From the NCBI GenBank assembly GCA_944390915.1, contig CALXRS010000013.1, positions 1 through 47,064 on the forward strand: DNA of 47,064 bases. Direction: 5' to 3'. Within the stretch, counting starts at the first letter, position 1, and every line of letters begins with the position of its first letter. Origin of the DNA: an uncultured Alphaproteobacteria bacterium (GTDB taxonomy: Bacteria > Pseudomonadota > Alphaproteobacteria > RF32 > CAG-239). The notes beneath the pieces are model-generated. The model had not been told where the DNA came from. It did not search any database and saw nothing but the letters and a program-made list of their open reading frames with translations. The translations under genes were made by a program, and so were the position numbers. Positions 23,012 to 32,140 of the stretch are shown here, piece after piece.

Positions 23012-23620
23012 TCAGATGTCGGCAACATAGCGGATGATACCCTCGCTCTGCAGATCGTCGGCCAGCATGTAGTTGCGGGAACCGATGACGTCGCCGCCGA
23101 TTGCCTTCAGGCAGTCGTTAACCTTGTTGAGAATGTCCCGAATGCTGCAAGCCTCGCGTTCGTTCATCAGGTGCCAGTTGTAACCACCCGGCAGTCGGCG
23201 GATATATTTCTCAGCCTGACTGCCTGTAAGGGCTTCGCCGGATTCCTGCCAGTAAAGCAGCTTGTTGCCATAGACGACAACGCCGACGGGCGTGCGCCCG
23301 GAAAGGACTTTTCTGCTCCTTACGCCGCCTTCGTAAACGACTTCCAGCGGCAGGACAAATCCTTTGAAAAGGGCATTTTCGTCTGTGTTTTCGCTGCGAG
23401 GATTAATCTGCTGCCAAAGAATTGAAGATTCTTTTTGCAATCCGTCGCAGAGCTCGCGCATTTTGTCGAAGCGGGCGGCCGTGTCGGGGTACAAATCGGC
23501 AAACGATATTTTGTACTGCGACAACAGGTTTTTGATGAGCTTAACCGCTTCTTCCCTGCCAAAACCGAATTGTACCGTCAAATCGGTCAGGGTTTTCAGA
23601 TGTTCTTCCAACTTGTTCAT
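23012..23620 (-). CDS. Unknown protein with C-terminal ligand-domain look
   Basis: 202 residues, not recognised. Residues 1-~75 are helical (EEHLKTLTDL, AVKLIKNLLSQYK). The rest is beta-rich and includes PVGVVVYGNKLLYW, LPGGYNWHLMNEREACSI and a closing SEGIIRYVADI. The second half recalls the DUF1566/legionella-type pattern of small secreted or surface domains, though no signal peptide is present, so this is weak. It is 39 bp downstream of the PcfJ-like gene and likely co-transcribed with it. Confidence 0.65.
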   Translation of the reverse strand: MNKLEEHLKTLTDLTVQFGFGREEAVKLIKNLLSQYKISFADLYPDTAARFDKMRELCDGLQKESSILWQQINPRSENTDENALFKGFVLPLEVVYEGGVRSRKVLSGRTPVGVVVYGNKLLYWQESGEALTGSQAEKYIRRLPGGYNWHLMNEREACSIRDILNKVNDCLKAIGGDVIGSRNYMLADDLQSEGIIRYVADI

Positions 23621-23659
23621 AATAATAAGATTTTATGGTTTGTAATGATAATAATTATT

Positions 23660-26200
23660 CTAAATTCGTCGTGTGTTTCCGTCCGCAAGATAAAAAGCGG
23701 AGGGCAGGGCGGTCAGCCTTTGCGGCGCCGCGGCAATAAGGTCTGTTTTTGTTTGTTCGCCAAAGCTGCATTTTTCTTCCTTGTAGACTTCCTGCGGGGC
23801 GACAAGTCTTGTCAATTTTGGAAAGGTACTGTGGTAAAGCGAAAGTTCTTTTATGCCCCGACAGTCGGCAAAGTTGAGTTCTTCCAACTCGTCCGCTTTG
23901 ACATGGGAACATGAAAATTTTTGCAGACTTTCCGGCAGCAGTATTTTTCTGCAACCGAAACGGCTGTTTCCAAATTGGAAAATATCAAATTCTTTCATAT
24001 CCTTGCACAAATGAAAATCAAGTATGCTGCCGGGTTGAAAGATGTTGCTGTCGAGGTAACATGTTTTCAGCAACGACGGAAAAACAATCCTTCCGACACC
24101 GTCGAAATCCGTTGCCGTAAATCGAATTTCCTCAATGCCGGACAAACGGGAAAAATCGATGATTCCCTCTTTGCCTTCGATTTTGGCCGTACAGCCGCCA
24201 AACCCGAGATAGGTCAGGTTTTCGGGCAGTTGTGTTTTGTCCGCATCTTTTATGATGTATTTGTTCAGTTGCAGGGTTTTGAGTTCTTTACAGGGAGAAA
24301 AAACAGAAAAATTAAGCAGTTGCGGTTTTTCACCGGCGTCCAAAATCAGATGCTCAATCTGCGACGGAAAAACAATTTTGCCAACGGCAGGCATATTTTT
24401 ACAGTCCGCAAAACGGATGCTTCGGTTGTTGACAAATTTGGCAATGGTGGTAACGGTTGTTTGAGGGTTGGTTATGGCAACCATGCAGGCTTCTTCTCTA
24501 AAAGCATTCAGATTGTTTGTGCTCGGCAATTGCAGATTAAAGTTTCTGATTGGGCTTAAATCGAGCTTTTCCGTTTCCGAAAAATCCGCTTTTTGAAAAA
24601 AAATGTTGCCGACGGCACGGAATTTGGCCGCCGTATTTATCATTTCCGGAGTGATTTTGCCGGTTATTTTCAAGGTACGAACGGAAATATTTTCCGGTTT
24701 TATTAATCGCGCCAGCTCGGAGGTTAAGATAACCTCGTTTACCGGTCGGGGATTGCGGCCGGGGTTGAGCAGATCGACATATTGTTCCTGTTTGTCGGTT
24801 GGGAAATCGGTTGCGATGAAAAAAATATTGTCGCATTTTTCATCATATACTTTTGCAAAACCCAGATTTGCAAGTCCGGATACATTGTCAAAAAGTTTGC
24901 CGCCACCGTTGTTTGTTTCCGCAAGATATTTTCTTGCTCTTACAATGCCGCCGGTCATGGAATACAGGTTGAAATTTTTGATTTTTTTATATTTCTTTAT
25001 TTTTTTTGTCGTTTCCGCCGTCCAGGTTCCCCGGATGTCCGTTTGGCGGGCAACAATGAAAGCGGCGTTTTTTTCATCAATGTCGTAAATGTCGGCTTTT
25101 TCCAGTTCGATGGGGGCGCTTAAATTATCATAATCGCGGATAGCGCCGTTAACGTCTAAAATAAAGCCGATATTTTTCCAGTCGCTGATTTTTTTCTGTC
25201 GGTACAAGGCGGCAATGTCTTTTTCGCTGCAGATAATGCCGATTGCCTGTCTTGTCGTGCTGCGGTAGGGAAAAGGCACGGGACGGTCTTTGAAGCCTTT
25301 TATCTGTTTTATCTCGCCGTCCTTATATTCGATGGTGGCGTGCGGCAGCCACTCGCCGTCGTCGGTTAAGTCGCGCAGGGAATAGATGGCGCTTTTGCCC
25401 TCCGTAACGTCTTTGTCATAACTGCCGTGTCCGACGCAATGCTCCATTCTTTCCGATTCGTAATCGAGCGCTTCGGGGGAGAGAAGGCGCACCAGCTGCA
25501 ATTTTTGCTCGGGAAAAATATGGACGACTTCCACGTCTTTGCGACTGGCTTCCGCGGTGTTTTGCTTTTTGTCGGCAGCCTTTTGGCGGGCGGCAAAATA
25601 ACTGTCGGCATAGTTGATAACGTCGTCCCAGCCGCGGGCGCCGTTCAACAGCGTATTGAAATATCCGGGAGTTTTTACTTTGTCCGGATTTTGCAGCAGA
25701 TAGGCCGCCACAAAATCGCGCAAATGCACCGCCTGACGAAAAATCTCCGATTGCCGCAGGCTGTCGCAGTCTACCACCAGATTGCCGTTGTTGTCTTTGG
25801 CAAAATGCAGGGGGTTTTGGGTCAGAAGTTCGCGGGTCAGATATTTTTGCAGCAAAAAACCGCTGCAAACGCCGGTTTTGGCCTCGTCGCTCAGAACATT
25901 GAAGTGATCCGTCTGCTGCAGGGCTTTCAGGTTTTTAACCAGTTCGCATTTTTGCCGTCTGATCTCTGCCAGCCTTATGCCGGCGGTTCTTTTGTCCGCG
26001 CTTTGGCGCAGCAACGCCGCCTGTCTGTCTATCTGCCGGTTGCAGGCAACGATTTTTTCTTTCAGTTTTTGTTTTTTTTCGCCGACTTCTTTGCCGGAAC
26101 GCATCAGTTCCTGATAATAACGGCCGATTTCGCCCATCGCGTCGCGCGAATAGACGTCTCTTAAAACAGAAACATATTCCCTGAAATTGGCGATAATCAT
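23660..26200 (-). CDS. PcfJ-like domain with C-terminal leucine-rich repeats
   Basis: 846 residues. After a basic coiled N-terminus (~1-90), residues ~170-320 show the PcfJ-like pattern: SPEALDYESERMEHCVGHG near 252, GKSAIYSLRDL, HATIEYKDGEIKQIKGFKDRP. PcfJ was first named on conjugative plasmids; its role is unclear. From ~590 to the end is a solenoid of irregular leucine-rich, BspA-like repeats: FPSQIEHLILDAGEK, LKTLQLNKYI, LPENLTYLGFGGC, IEEIRFTATDF, LPESLQKFSC and so on, each about 23 residues. There is no signal peptide. The fusion could mean protein-protein recognition by the LRR part. I infer a role in host interaction or DNA mobility only from that; it is not shown. Confidence 0.7.
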   Translation of the reverse strand: MIIANFREYVSVLRDVYSRDAMGEIGRYYQELMRSGKEVGEKKQKLKEKIVACNRQIDRQAALLRQSADKRTAGIRLAEIRRQKCELVKNLKALQQTDHFNVLSDEAKTGVCSGFLLQKYLTRELLTQNPLHFAKDNNGNLVVDCDSLRQSEIFRQAVHLRDFVAAYLLQNPDKVKTPGYFNTLLNGARGWDDVINYADSYFAARQKAADKKQNTAEASRKDVEVVHIFPEQKLQLVRLLSPEALDYESERMEHCVGHGSYDKDVTEGKSAIYSLRDLTDDGEWLPHATIEYKDGEIKQIKGFKDRPVPFPYRSTTRQAIGIICSEKDIAALYRQKKISDWKNIGFILDVNGAIRDYDNLSAPIELEKADIYDIDEKNAAFIVARQTDIRGTWTAETTKKIKKYKKIKNFNLYSMTGGIVRARKYLAETNNGGGKLFDNVSGLANLGFAKVYDEKCDNIFFIATDFPTDKQEQYVDLLNPGRNPRPVNEVILTSELARLIKPENISVRTLKITGKITPEMINTAAKFRAVGNIFFQKADFSETEKLDLSPIRNFNLQLPSTNNLNAFREEACMVAITNPQTTVTTIAKFVNNRSIRFADCKNMPAVGKIVFPSQIEHLILDAGEKPQLLNFSVFSPCKELKTLQLNKYIIKDADKTQLPENLTYLGFGGCTAKIEGKEGIIDFSRLSGIEEIRFTATDFDGVGRIVFPSLLKTCYLDSNIFQPGSILDFHLCKDMKEFDIFQFGNSRFGCRKILLPESLQKFSCSHVKADELEELNFADCRGIKELSLYHSTFPKLTRLVAPQEVYKEEKCSFGEQTKTDLIAAAPQRLTALPSAFYLADGNTRRI

Positions 26201-26576
26201 CGACTGTCCCGTAAGAAGTAAATTTTAACCGTGAAATCGACAAAAGAATACGACAAAATTTTGAAAAAGTCAAATTTTTTTAAAGCTTGCCGACAGGAAA
26301 CATTCTTTACGGTCTTTGCCGCCGGCGGAAAGTTTGGGCGCGTCTGCCGCTTAAAACATTCGGTACGCGGGCAATGACTCGGGGTACGAAACAACGGTCA
26401 AAGGCGGGAATGTGACGGGAAAACGATACCTTGGACATTCATTTTAAGCGTGGTTTATTGATTTTGGCAGGACAATAAATCTTTGTATATAATTAAAATT
26501 GACAAAATTTCAAAAAAAGTCTTGCGTGAGCAGATCAAATGGTGTATGTTTTATTCAGTACCAAATAAATATTAGT
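26201..26576. other. Intergenic with lipoprotein promoter
   Basis: The stretch is A/T-rich from ~26400 on. TTGGCA (26464-26469), 18 bp, TATAAT (26488-26493) form a fair promoter for the lipoprotein at 26577. The leader of about 80 nt has no clear SD near the ATG. No other gene is seen. Confidence 0.5.
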
Positions 26577-27281
26577 ATGAAAAGTTTTTATGTGTTTGCA
26601 AGCTGCGTGCTGTGTGTGCTAGCTTGTTGTTCCTGTACGCTGGATTCAGTGGTTGATGAAGTCGATTTTCATAATCTGCCGACCACAGTTGAAGAAAGCG
26701 GTATTCTAAACCAGACTGAGGAATCTTACACAGTCTTCGTAAGACTGCAAAGTCATGGATATGGCAGCAGAACCTACGAGGCATCCCTTCAGAATGTTTC
26801 CGGTATGGAGCAAAATTTGGAAGCGAAGCCTATTGTCAGCGGCGATATAACCGCTTCGGCCGTTTTATCTCCACTGCCCGACGGTGATGCTGTTTTGGAA
26901 GAAAGGACAGAGGAAGATCTTATCATCAGGAAAATAAGAATGGACTATGTTCTTGTTTTTGCCGATACCGAACTTCCCGTTTCTTTCGTGACCGAACGAG
27001 CATTTTTCAGAGACGGTTACGGCGAACATGTGTTGCCGATGCCAAAAGTTGAATTTTCTCTGGAAGAGCCCGAAATTGAGAAGGCCGATACCCTCTTGGT
27101 GGATGATGTCTGGTACGGGCGATATTTCGTCAAGTATCGGGCAAACGCTTCTACCGCTTCTACCGGGCGAACCGTTTCTTCCGAAACAAGCGCGGTTGTC
27201 ATGAAAAAACTTCCCGTCATTACATTTGACGTGACGGTTGATGACTGGTGTGATGCCGGTAACGAACAATTAGACTTCTGA
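26577..27281 (+). CDS. Lipoprotein, function unknown
   Basis: 234 residues from ATG 26577. An in-frame extension to 26499 adds 26 residues without SD and would bury the signal. Residues 1-~20 are a hydrophobic signal rich in Cys (SFYVFASCVLCVLACCSC); Cys around 19-21 would be the lipidated residue. The mature part is beta-rich and acidic, with no Cys until the last DWCDAGN. The closing TFDVTVDDW-x-x-x-GN-x-x-x-DF resembles the ends of Bacteroidales fimbrillin-like or IgG-like surface proteins, but this is faint. A/T-rich leader and isolated position hint at acquisition. Confidence 0.7.
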   Translation: MKSFYVFASCVLCVLACCSCTLDSVVDEVDFHNLPTTVEESGILNQTEESYTVFVRLQSHGYGSRTYEASLQNVSGMEQNLEAKPIVSGDITASAVLSPLPDGDAVLEERTEEDLIIRKIRMDYVLVFADTELPVSFVTERAFFRDGYGEHVLPMPKVEFSLEEPEIEKADTLLVDDVWYGRYFVKYRANASTASTGRTVSSETSAVVMKKLPVITFDVTVDDWCDAGNEQLDF

Positions 27282-27305
27282 GTAAATTCGGAAGCGTGAA
27301 TAAAA

Positions 27306-27335
27306 ACAGACGCCCCTGCGGACGTCTGTTTTTTT
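27306..27335 (+). terminator. Lipoprotein gene terminator
   Basis: ACAGACG, a GC-rich loop, CGTCTGT, then seven T. It starts 25 nt after the lipoprotein stop; A runs on the other side let it work both ways. Confidence 0.85.
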
Positions 27336-27385
27336 GTATGTCGAAAATCGCCGGCCGGCTCGGCGAAGCTTTTTTTTGCACACGG

Positions 27386-27412
27386 AAAACCCCGCATTGG
27401 TCGCGGGGTTTT
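27386..27412. terminator. Terminator downstream of clpX
   Basis: AAAACCCCGC, ATTGGTC, GCGGGGTTTT: a perfect 10-bp stem. On the minus strand it ends the clpP-clpX transcript, about 60 nt past clpX. Confidence 0.8.
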
Positions 27413-27470
27413 CTAATGTCTGTTGCCTAAAAACAAAATATGTTTTGCCGGGGAGGTGCCGCCAAAGGAC

Positions 27471-28757
27471 CTATTCGGCGCTGATGGCGTCTTTATTTTC
27501 TTCCTTATAAACCAGTATGGCTTCTTTTTTGCCGTCAACGACGTCGCCGTCGATAATGATTTCCGACACGTTTTTCTTATCGGGAACGGCATACATCAGC
27601 TCCAGCAGCTTTTCTTCCATAATCGCGCGCAAACCGCGGGCGCCGCTTTTGCGTTCGATAGCCTTGCGGGCAATGGCGGTGAGTGCGTCGTCGGTGATGG
27701 TCAGCTTGACGTTTTCCATGTTAAACAGGGCAACATACTGCTTGACAAGAGCGTTCTTCGGCTCGGTCAAAATTTTCACCAAAGCCTTTTCATCCAGGTC
27801 TTCAAGCGAGGCAATAATCGGCAGACGGCCGATAAATTCCGGAATAAGGCCGTATTTCAGCAAATCTTCCGGCTGCACGTCTTTCATAACTTCGCCGACG
27901 GGCTTTTCCTGTTTGCTGGCCACTTTGGCGCCGAAGCCGATGGACGTTTTCTGGCTGCGGCGGTTGATGATTTTCTCTATACCGGCAAAAGCGCCGCCGC
28001 AAATGAACAAAATGTTGGTCGTGTCCACATGCAAAAACTCCTGTTGCGGATGTTTGCGGCCGCCTTGCGGCGGAACGTTTGCCACCGTGCCTTCAATAAT
28101 TTTCAGCAGCGCCTGCTGCACGCCTTCGCCGGAAACGTCGCGGGTGATGGACGGGCCGTCGCCTTTGCGGTTTATCTTGTCGATTTCGTCAATGTAGACA
28201 ATGCCGCGCTGCGCTTTTTCGATGTCATAATCGGCGGCCTGCACAAGTTTTAACACAATGTTTTCGACATCTTCGCCGACATAGCCGGCTTCCGTCAGCG
28301 TGGTGGCGTCCGAGATGGCAAACGGCACATCCAGAATTTTTGCCAGCGTCTGCGCCAACAGCGTTTTGCCGCTGCCGGTGGGGCCGATGAGAATGACGTT
28401 TGATTTGGAAACTTCGACATCGCTGTTGTTGTGGTTGGAGTTTAAGCGCTTATAGTGGTTATAGACCGCCACCGACAAAACTTTTTTGGCATAATCCTGA
28501 CCGATAACGTATTGATCGAGAAACTCCTTTATTTTCGACGGCGTCGGCAATTTTTCCATGGTGTTGCCGGTAACCACGCCGCCTTTTTCCTTTTCGATTT
28601 CGTTCATCTCGTCATGGACGATGCTGATGCACACGTCGATACATTCGTCGCAGATATAAACGCCGCGGCCGGCCACAAGTTTTTTGACTTCCGACTGCGA
28701 CTTGCCGCAAAAAGAGCAGCAAATCTGGTCGTCTTTGTTTTTGTTGTCGTCGCTCAT
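27471..28757 (-). CDS. clpX: ClpX ATPase subunit of ClpXP protease
   Basis: 428 residues, full length. ClpX unfolds tagged proteins and feeds them to ClpP. The N-terminal zinc finger shows CSFCGKS and CDECID (residues ~13-42). The AAA+ core has Walker [13 protein letters not shown] near 124, Walker [11 protein letters not shown], and the sensor-2 arginine in [13 protein letters not shown]. The pore GYVGED loop is present. It follows clpP after one base, the standard order, and the two are surely one transcript. RpoH is encoded in this window and normally drives the pair. Confidence 0.98.
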   Translation of the reverse strand: MSDDNKNKDDQICCSFCGKSQSEVKKLVAGRGVYICDECIDVCISIVHDEMNEIEKEKGGVVTGNTMEKLPTPSKIKEFLDQYVIGQDYAKKVLSVAVYNHYKRLNSNHNNSDVEVSKSNVILIGPTGSGKTLLAQTLAKILDVPFAISDATTLTEAGYVGEDVENIVLKLVQAADYDIEKAQRGIVYIDEIDKINRKGDGPSITRDVSGEGVQQALLKIIEGTVANVPPQGGRKHPQQEFLHVDTTNILFICGGAFAGIEKIINRRSQKTSIGFGAKVASKQEKPVGEVMKDVQPEDLLKYGLIPEFIGRLPIIASLEDLDEKALVKILTEPKNALVKQYVALFNMENVKLTITDDALTAIARKAIERKSGARGLRAIMEEKLLELMYAVPDKKNVSEIIIDGDVVDGKKEAILVYKEENKDAISAE

Positions 28758-28758
28758 C

Positions 28759-29391
28759 CTATTCTCCTTTTGCGGAAACTTCTTTACGGGAGGTCACAAT
28801 CTGGTCAATCAGACCGAATTTCAAAGCTTCTTCCGGCGTCATGAAATTGTCGCGATCCATGGCTTTTTCGATAACGGCCAGTTTTTGCCCCGTATTTTCG
28901 GCATAAATGTTATTTAAGCGGCGGCGCATATCCAGAATAAGTCTGGCCTGGATTTCGATGTCCGCGGCCTGTCCTTTGGCACCGCCCGACGGTTGATGAA
29001 TCATAATCTGCGAGTTTGGCAGGGCAAAACGTTTGCCTTTGGTGCCGCCGGCCAGAAGAAACGAACCCATCGAGCAGGCCTGACCGATGCACAGCGTGTT
29101 GATGTCGCAGCTGATGTAGCGCATGGTGTCGTATATCGCCATCCCCGAGGTAATCACGCCGCCCGGGGAGTTGATGTAAAGATAGATGTCTTTATCCGGA
29201 TCTTCCGCTTCCAAAAAGAGGAGCTGCGCGCAGACCAGAGAAGCCATATCGTCTTCCACCTCGCCGGTCAAAAAGACAATACGCTCCTTCAAAAGGCGCG
29301 AAAAAATATCAAAAGAGCGTTCGCCCTGCGGGGTTTGTTCCACCACCATCGGCACCAGCCGGTTATATAATTCCATTGTTTTCTCTGACAT
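28759..29391 (-). CDS. clpP: ClpP serine protease subunit
   Basis: 210 residues from ATG 29391. The frame runs to 29436, but the inner ATG has GGAA 5 nt upstream and gives the usual N-terminus before [18 protein letters not shown]. The catalytic triad is visible: Ser in [15 protein letters not shown], His in MIHQPSG, Asp in [12 protein letters not shown]. It forms the two-ring 14-mer chamber that degrades proteins fed by ClpX. The upstream TATAAT-like and CTTGAAA-like sequences (29431-29448, minus) are weak candidates for sigma-70 and sigma-32 promoters. Confidence 0.96.
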   Translation of the reverse strand: MSEKTMELYNRLVPMVVEQTPQGERSFDIFSRLLKERIVFLTGEVEDDMASLVCAQLLFLEAEDPDKDIYLYINSPGGVITSGMAIYDTMRYISCDINTLCIGQACSMGSFLLAGGTKGKRFALPNSQIMIHQPSGGAKGQAADIEIQARLILDMRRRLNNIYAENTGQKLAVIEKAMDRDNFMTPEEALKFGLIDQIVTSRKEVSAKGE

Positions 29392-29496
29392 ATTGTTCCA
29401 TCTTTCAAACAGGTTGGCAAAAAGCATTTTTTTCAAGCGCGTATTATAAACGGAAAAACCTTAACAATTTACCAACATTTTATCGGCTTCAGCATG

Positions 29497-29526
29497 AAAA
29501 AACCCTGCTTAAAACACGGCAGGGTT
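29497..29526 (-). terminator. csp terminator
   Basis: On the minus strand AACCCTGC and GCAGGGTT pair and are followed by T residues. It lies 25 nt after the cold-shock gene stop. Confidence 0.8.
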
Positions 29527-29550
29527 GTTGAAAGTTCGGCGGATTGGAAA

Positions 29551-29754
29551 CTACAGCAGCTTGATATCGCCCGCAACAACACGGTCTCTTTCCGTCATTG
29601 TTTCGTAGCTTACCCGATCTCCTTCGTTCAGTGCTTTAAGCCCTGCGCTTTTGACTGCCGAAATGTGGACGAAGATGTCTTTTTCGCCCTCGTCGGGAGT
29701 AATGAATCCGTAACCTTTTCTTTTGTTAAACCATTTTACCGTTCCTGCTGCCAT
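29551..29754 (-). CDS. Cold-shock domain protein
   Basis: 67 residues from ATG 29754, chosen because AAGGA lies 8 nt before and it gives the normal N-terminus [10 protein letters not shown]; two earlier ATGs are in frame. The single cold-shock domain has RNP1-like KGYGFI and RNP2-like DIFVHI, which bind single-stranded RNA or DNA. Members act as RNA chaperones, and not all are cold-induced. Paralogue letter cannot be assigned. Confidence 0.95.
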   Translation of the reverse strand: MAAGTVKWFNKRKGYGFITPDEGEKDIFVHISAVKSAGLKALNEGDRVSYETMTERDRVVAGDIKLL

Positions 29755-29951
29755 AATCGTCATCCTTTTCACAAACAGGTTAAACTAAAAACTCCGCAGC
29801 CGTCGCGGGCTGCAACATACAAGCTACTACATATTTGCCGGTTTAGCAAGCAATTTTTTCTTTTTACCGCTTGAAGAACGGGCGGCATAGATTATATGAA
29901 AAGGCGACTATCCTGTTTTCGCAAACATCAAAAAACAAAGGATTGAACATC

Positions 29952-30314
29952 ATGAACAAATACATTTACCGCCTGACGGCAACGGCTTTTGCGGCTGCCG
30001 TTTTCTTCGCCCCGGGAACGGCCTCCGCCGGCGAAAAGGACAAACATCACGGCTGGCTTGACGAAAAGATGGAAGACATCCGTGAAGACTATGACAAAGC
30101 CATAAAAAGGATAGAGGAATCTTCCTTTACCGAAGAGCAGAAAAAACTTTTGACCGACCAGGCCGCGGCCAACCGCGATTTGGCAATTTCCCAGGCGCAG
30201 GCCGAAGCCGACCAGACGACAAAGAACCGCGCCGCCCGCAGCGGCTTTGACAGCGCCGTCCGCGCCAGCAAAAAGAACCGCAAAGCCGTCAAGGAAGTGG
30301 ACGATATTCTGTAG
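29952..30314 (+). CDS. Small secreted helical protein, function unknown
   Basis: 120 residues from ATG 29952 (the frame runs from a TTG at 29871 that has no support). A signal peptide ends near APGTASA. The mature part is one or two long charged helices: WLDEKMEDIREDYDKAIKRI, FTEEQKKLLTDQAAANRDL and a basic end. It may be a periplasmic chaperone-like or structural protein, vaguely in the size range of Spy/OmpH-type proteins, but no family motif is seen. Confidence 0.75.
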   Translation: MNKYIYRLTATAFAAAVFFAPGTASAGEKDKHHGWLDEKMEDIREDYDKAIKRIEESSFTEEQKKLLTDQAAANRDLAISQAQAEADQTTKNRAARSGFDSAVRASKKNRKAVKEVDDIL

Positions 30315-30341
30315 CCAGCCCCGGCAGATGCCGCCCGACAC

Positions 30342-30371
30342 GGAAAAAACCGGATAGAAGTCCGGTTTTTT
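30342..30371 (+). terminator. Terminator
   Basis: AAAAAACCGGA, TAGAAG, TCCGGTTTTTTTT; ends the small secreted gene and insulates proS. Confidence 0.85.
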
Positions 30372-30477
30372 TTGCGATTATGGCATATATTTTCTATTCA
30401 CAAATAAAATAAAATTTGCTAAATTCGGGAGCAAAAAACAAAAACCCATAACCAACCTGTTGAAGGAACAAACGAAA

Positions 30478-31998
30478 ATGGCATTAAAAAACACCAGAGA
30501 AGCAAATTATCCCGAATGGTACCAAAACGTGATTGCCGCCGCCGACATGGCCGAAAATTCGGTTTCGCCCGGCTGCATGGTCATCAAATCGTGGGGCTAT
30601 GGAATGTGGGAAAAAATCCGCGACATATTTGATGAAAAATTTAAGGAAACCGGACACGAAAACTGCTATTTCCCGATGTTTATCCCGCTTTCGTTTTTCC
30701 AGAAAGAGGCCGAACACGTCGAAGGCTTTGCCAAAGAAATGGCCGTTGTCACGCATTCGCGTCTGGGGGCGGAAGAAGGCAAACTGGTGCCGCAGTCGCC
30801 GCTTGACGAGCCGCTCATCGTCCGCCCGACGTCGGAAACTATTATTGCCGACTCTTTTGCCAAATGGATTAAATCGTACCGCGATCTGCCGGTGCTGGTC
30901 AATCAATGGGCCAATGTCGTCCGTTGGGAAATGCGGCCGCGTTTGTTTTTGCGCACCCGCGAATTTTTGTGGCAGGAAGGCCACACCGCCCACGCCACCG
31001 CCGCCGAAGCCGAGGCGGAAACCAAGCAGATGCTTGAAATCTATCGTGACGTGGCCGAAAACGCCCTGGCGTTGCCGGTCATCGTCGGCCGCAAACCGGA
31101 ATATGACAAATTCCCCGGCGCCGTGGACACCTATTGCATTGAAGCCATGATGCAGGACGGCAAAGCCCTGCAGGCGGGAACGTCGCATTTCCTCGGGCAG
31201 AATTTTGCCCGTTCGGCCAATATCAGCTTTATCAACAGCGAAGGCAAACCGGAATTTGCCTATACCACCTCCTGGGGCGTTTCCACCCGGCTTATCGGCG
31301 GCATCATCATGACCCACGCCGACGACGAAGGCATGGTCGTACCGCCGCGGATTGCTCCCTATCAGGTTGTTTTGGTGCCGGTGGTGAAAAACGAGGCCGA
31401 CCGCGAAAAAATCTCGGCTTACATCGAAAAAGTACGCGCCCTCCTGAAAAGCGCGACGCCTTTCGGCGAAAAAATCCGCATCAAAATCGACAACCGCAAC
31501 AAATCGAGCGTCGATAAGTTTTGGGAATGGACCCGCAAAGGCGCGCCGATTATCTGCGAAATCGGCATCCGCGACGCCGACGGCGGCAATGTTATGTTGC
31601 GCGAACGCTTAAAGCTCGGCACGCCGGAAGGCAAAGAAATCGTTGCGCTCGACGAGCTCGCGGCACAAATTGCCGGCCGGCTCGAAAACATTCAACGCGA
31701 AATGTTTGCCCGCGCCGAAAAGCGTCTGCAAAGCAACCTGCGCACGGATATTGCCACCCATGAGGAATTTAACCGCTATTTTGCCAACGCCAGCAAATTC
31801 CTCAAGGAAGGCGACAACAACAACGTGGCTTTCGTCCGCGGCAAATGGAGCGGCGACCCGAATTCCGACGAGCTGCTGAAAGCCTTGAAAATCACCATCC
31901 GCTGCATTCCGTTCGACCAGAGCGGAACAACCGGCGAATGTCTGCTGACCGGCAAACCGGGCGCCACCATCGACGTTATTTACGCCCGCAGCTATTAA
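30478..31998 (+). CDS. proS: Prolyl-tRNA synthetase, eukaryote/archaeal-type
   Basis: 506 residues from ATG 30478 (GAAGGA ~10 nt upstream). It charges tRNA-Pro with proline. Class II core motifs are clear: motif 1 in GCMVIKSWGYGMWEKIRD, motif 2 in RWEMRPRLFLRTREFLWQEGHTAHAT, and motif 3 in TTSWGVSTRLIGGIIMTHADD. The length and the GHTAHAT / SWGVSTR features are those of the ProRS group shared by archaea, eukaryotes and scattered bacteria. The usual bacterial form has an editing insertion and is different. The C-terminal ~80 residues form the extra zinc-like domain of this type, though only some Cys (CIPFDQSG, GECLL) remain. Confidence 0.93.
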   Translation: MALKNTREANYPEWYQNVIAAADMAENSVSPGCMVIKSWGYGMWEKIRDIFDEKFKETGHENCYFPMFIPLSFFQKEAEHVEGFAKEMAVVTHSRLGAEEGKLVPQSPLDEPLIVRPTSETIIADSFAKWIKSYRDLPVLVNQWANVVRWEMRPRLFLRTREFLWQEGHTAHATAAEAEAETKQMLEIYRDVAENALALPVIVGRKPEYDKFPGAVDTYCIEAMMQDGKALQAGTSHFLGQNFARSANISFINSEGKPEFAYTTSWGVSTRLIGGIIMTHADDEGMVVPPRIAPYQVVLVPVVKNEADREKISAYIEKVRALLKSATPFGEKIRIKIDNRNKSSVDKFWEWTRKGAPIICEIGIRDADGGNVMLRERLKLGTPEGKEIVALDELAAQIAGRLENIQREMFARAEKRLQSNLRTDIATHEEFNRYFANASKFLKEGDNNNVAFVRGKWSGDPNSDELLKALKITIRCIPFDQSGTTGECLLTGKPGATIDVIYARSY

Positions 31999-32018
31999 AA
32001 ACCGAAACCAAAGCATCA

Positions 32019-32055
32019 AAAAAGCTCTGCCGATACAATGCGGCGGAGCTTTTTT
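32019..32055 (+). terminator. proS terminator
   Basis: AAAAAGCTCTGCCG pairs with CGGCGGAGCTTTTTTT around a short loop, about 20 nt after the proS stop. Confidence 0.8.
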
Positions 32056-32140
32056 TGATGCACAGCGGCCAAAAAAAGGTTTAAATTTGCGGCAAACTGT
32101 CCTAAATTTGAGAAAAAACAAATAAACAGAGGTGTTTTTC

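Noticed and set aside
27423-28253. 276-codon plus frame over clpX
   Set aside because: Shadow of clpX; Phe/Val-rich with no family resemblance.
29431-29448. Sigma-32 promoter for clpP
   Set aside because: CTTGAAA is present on the minus strand, but the expected CCCCATnT at the right distance is not; too weak to list as a feature.
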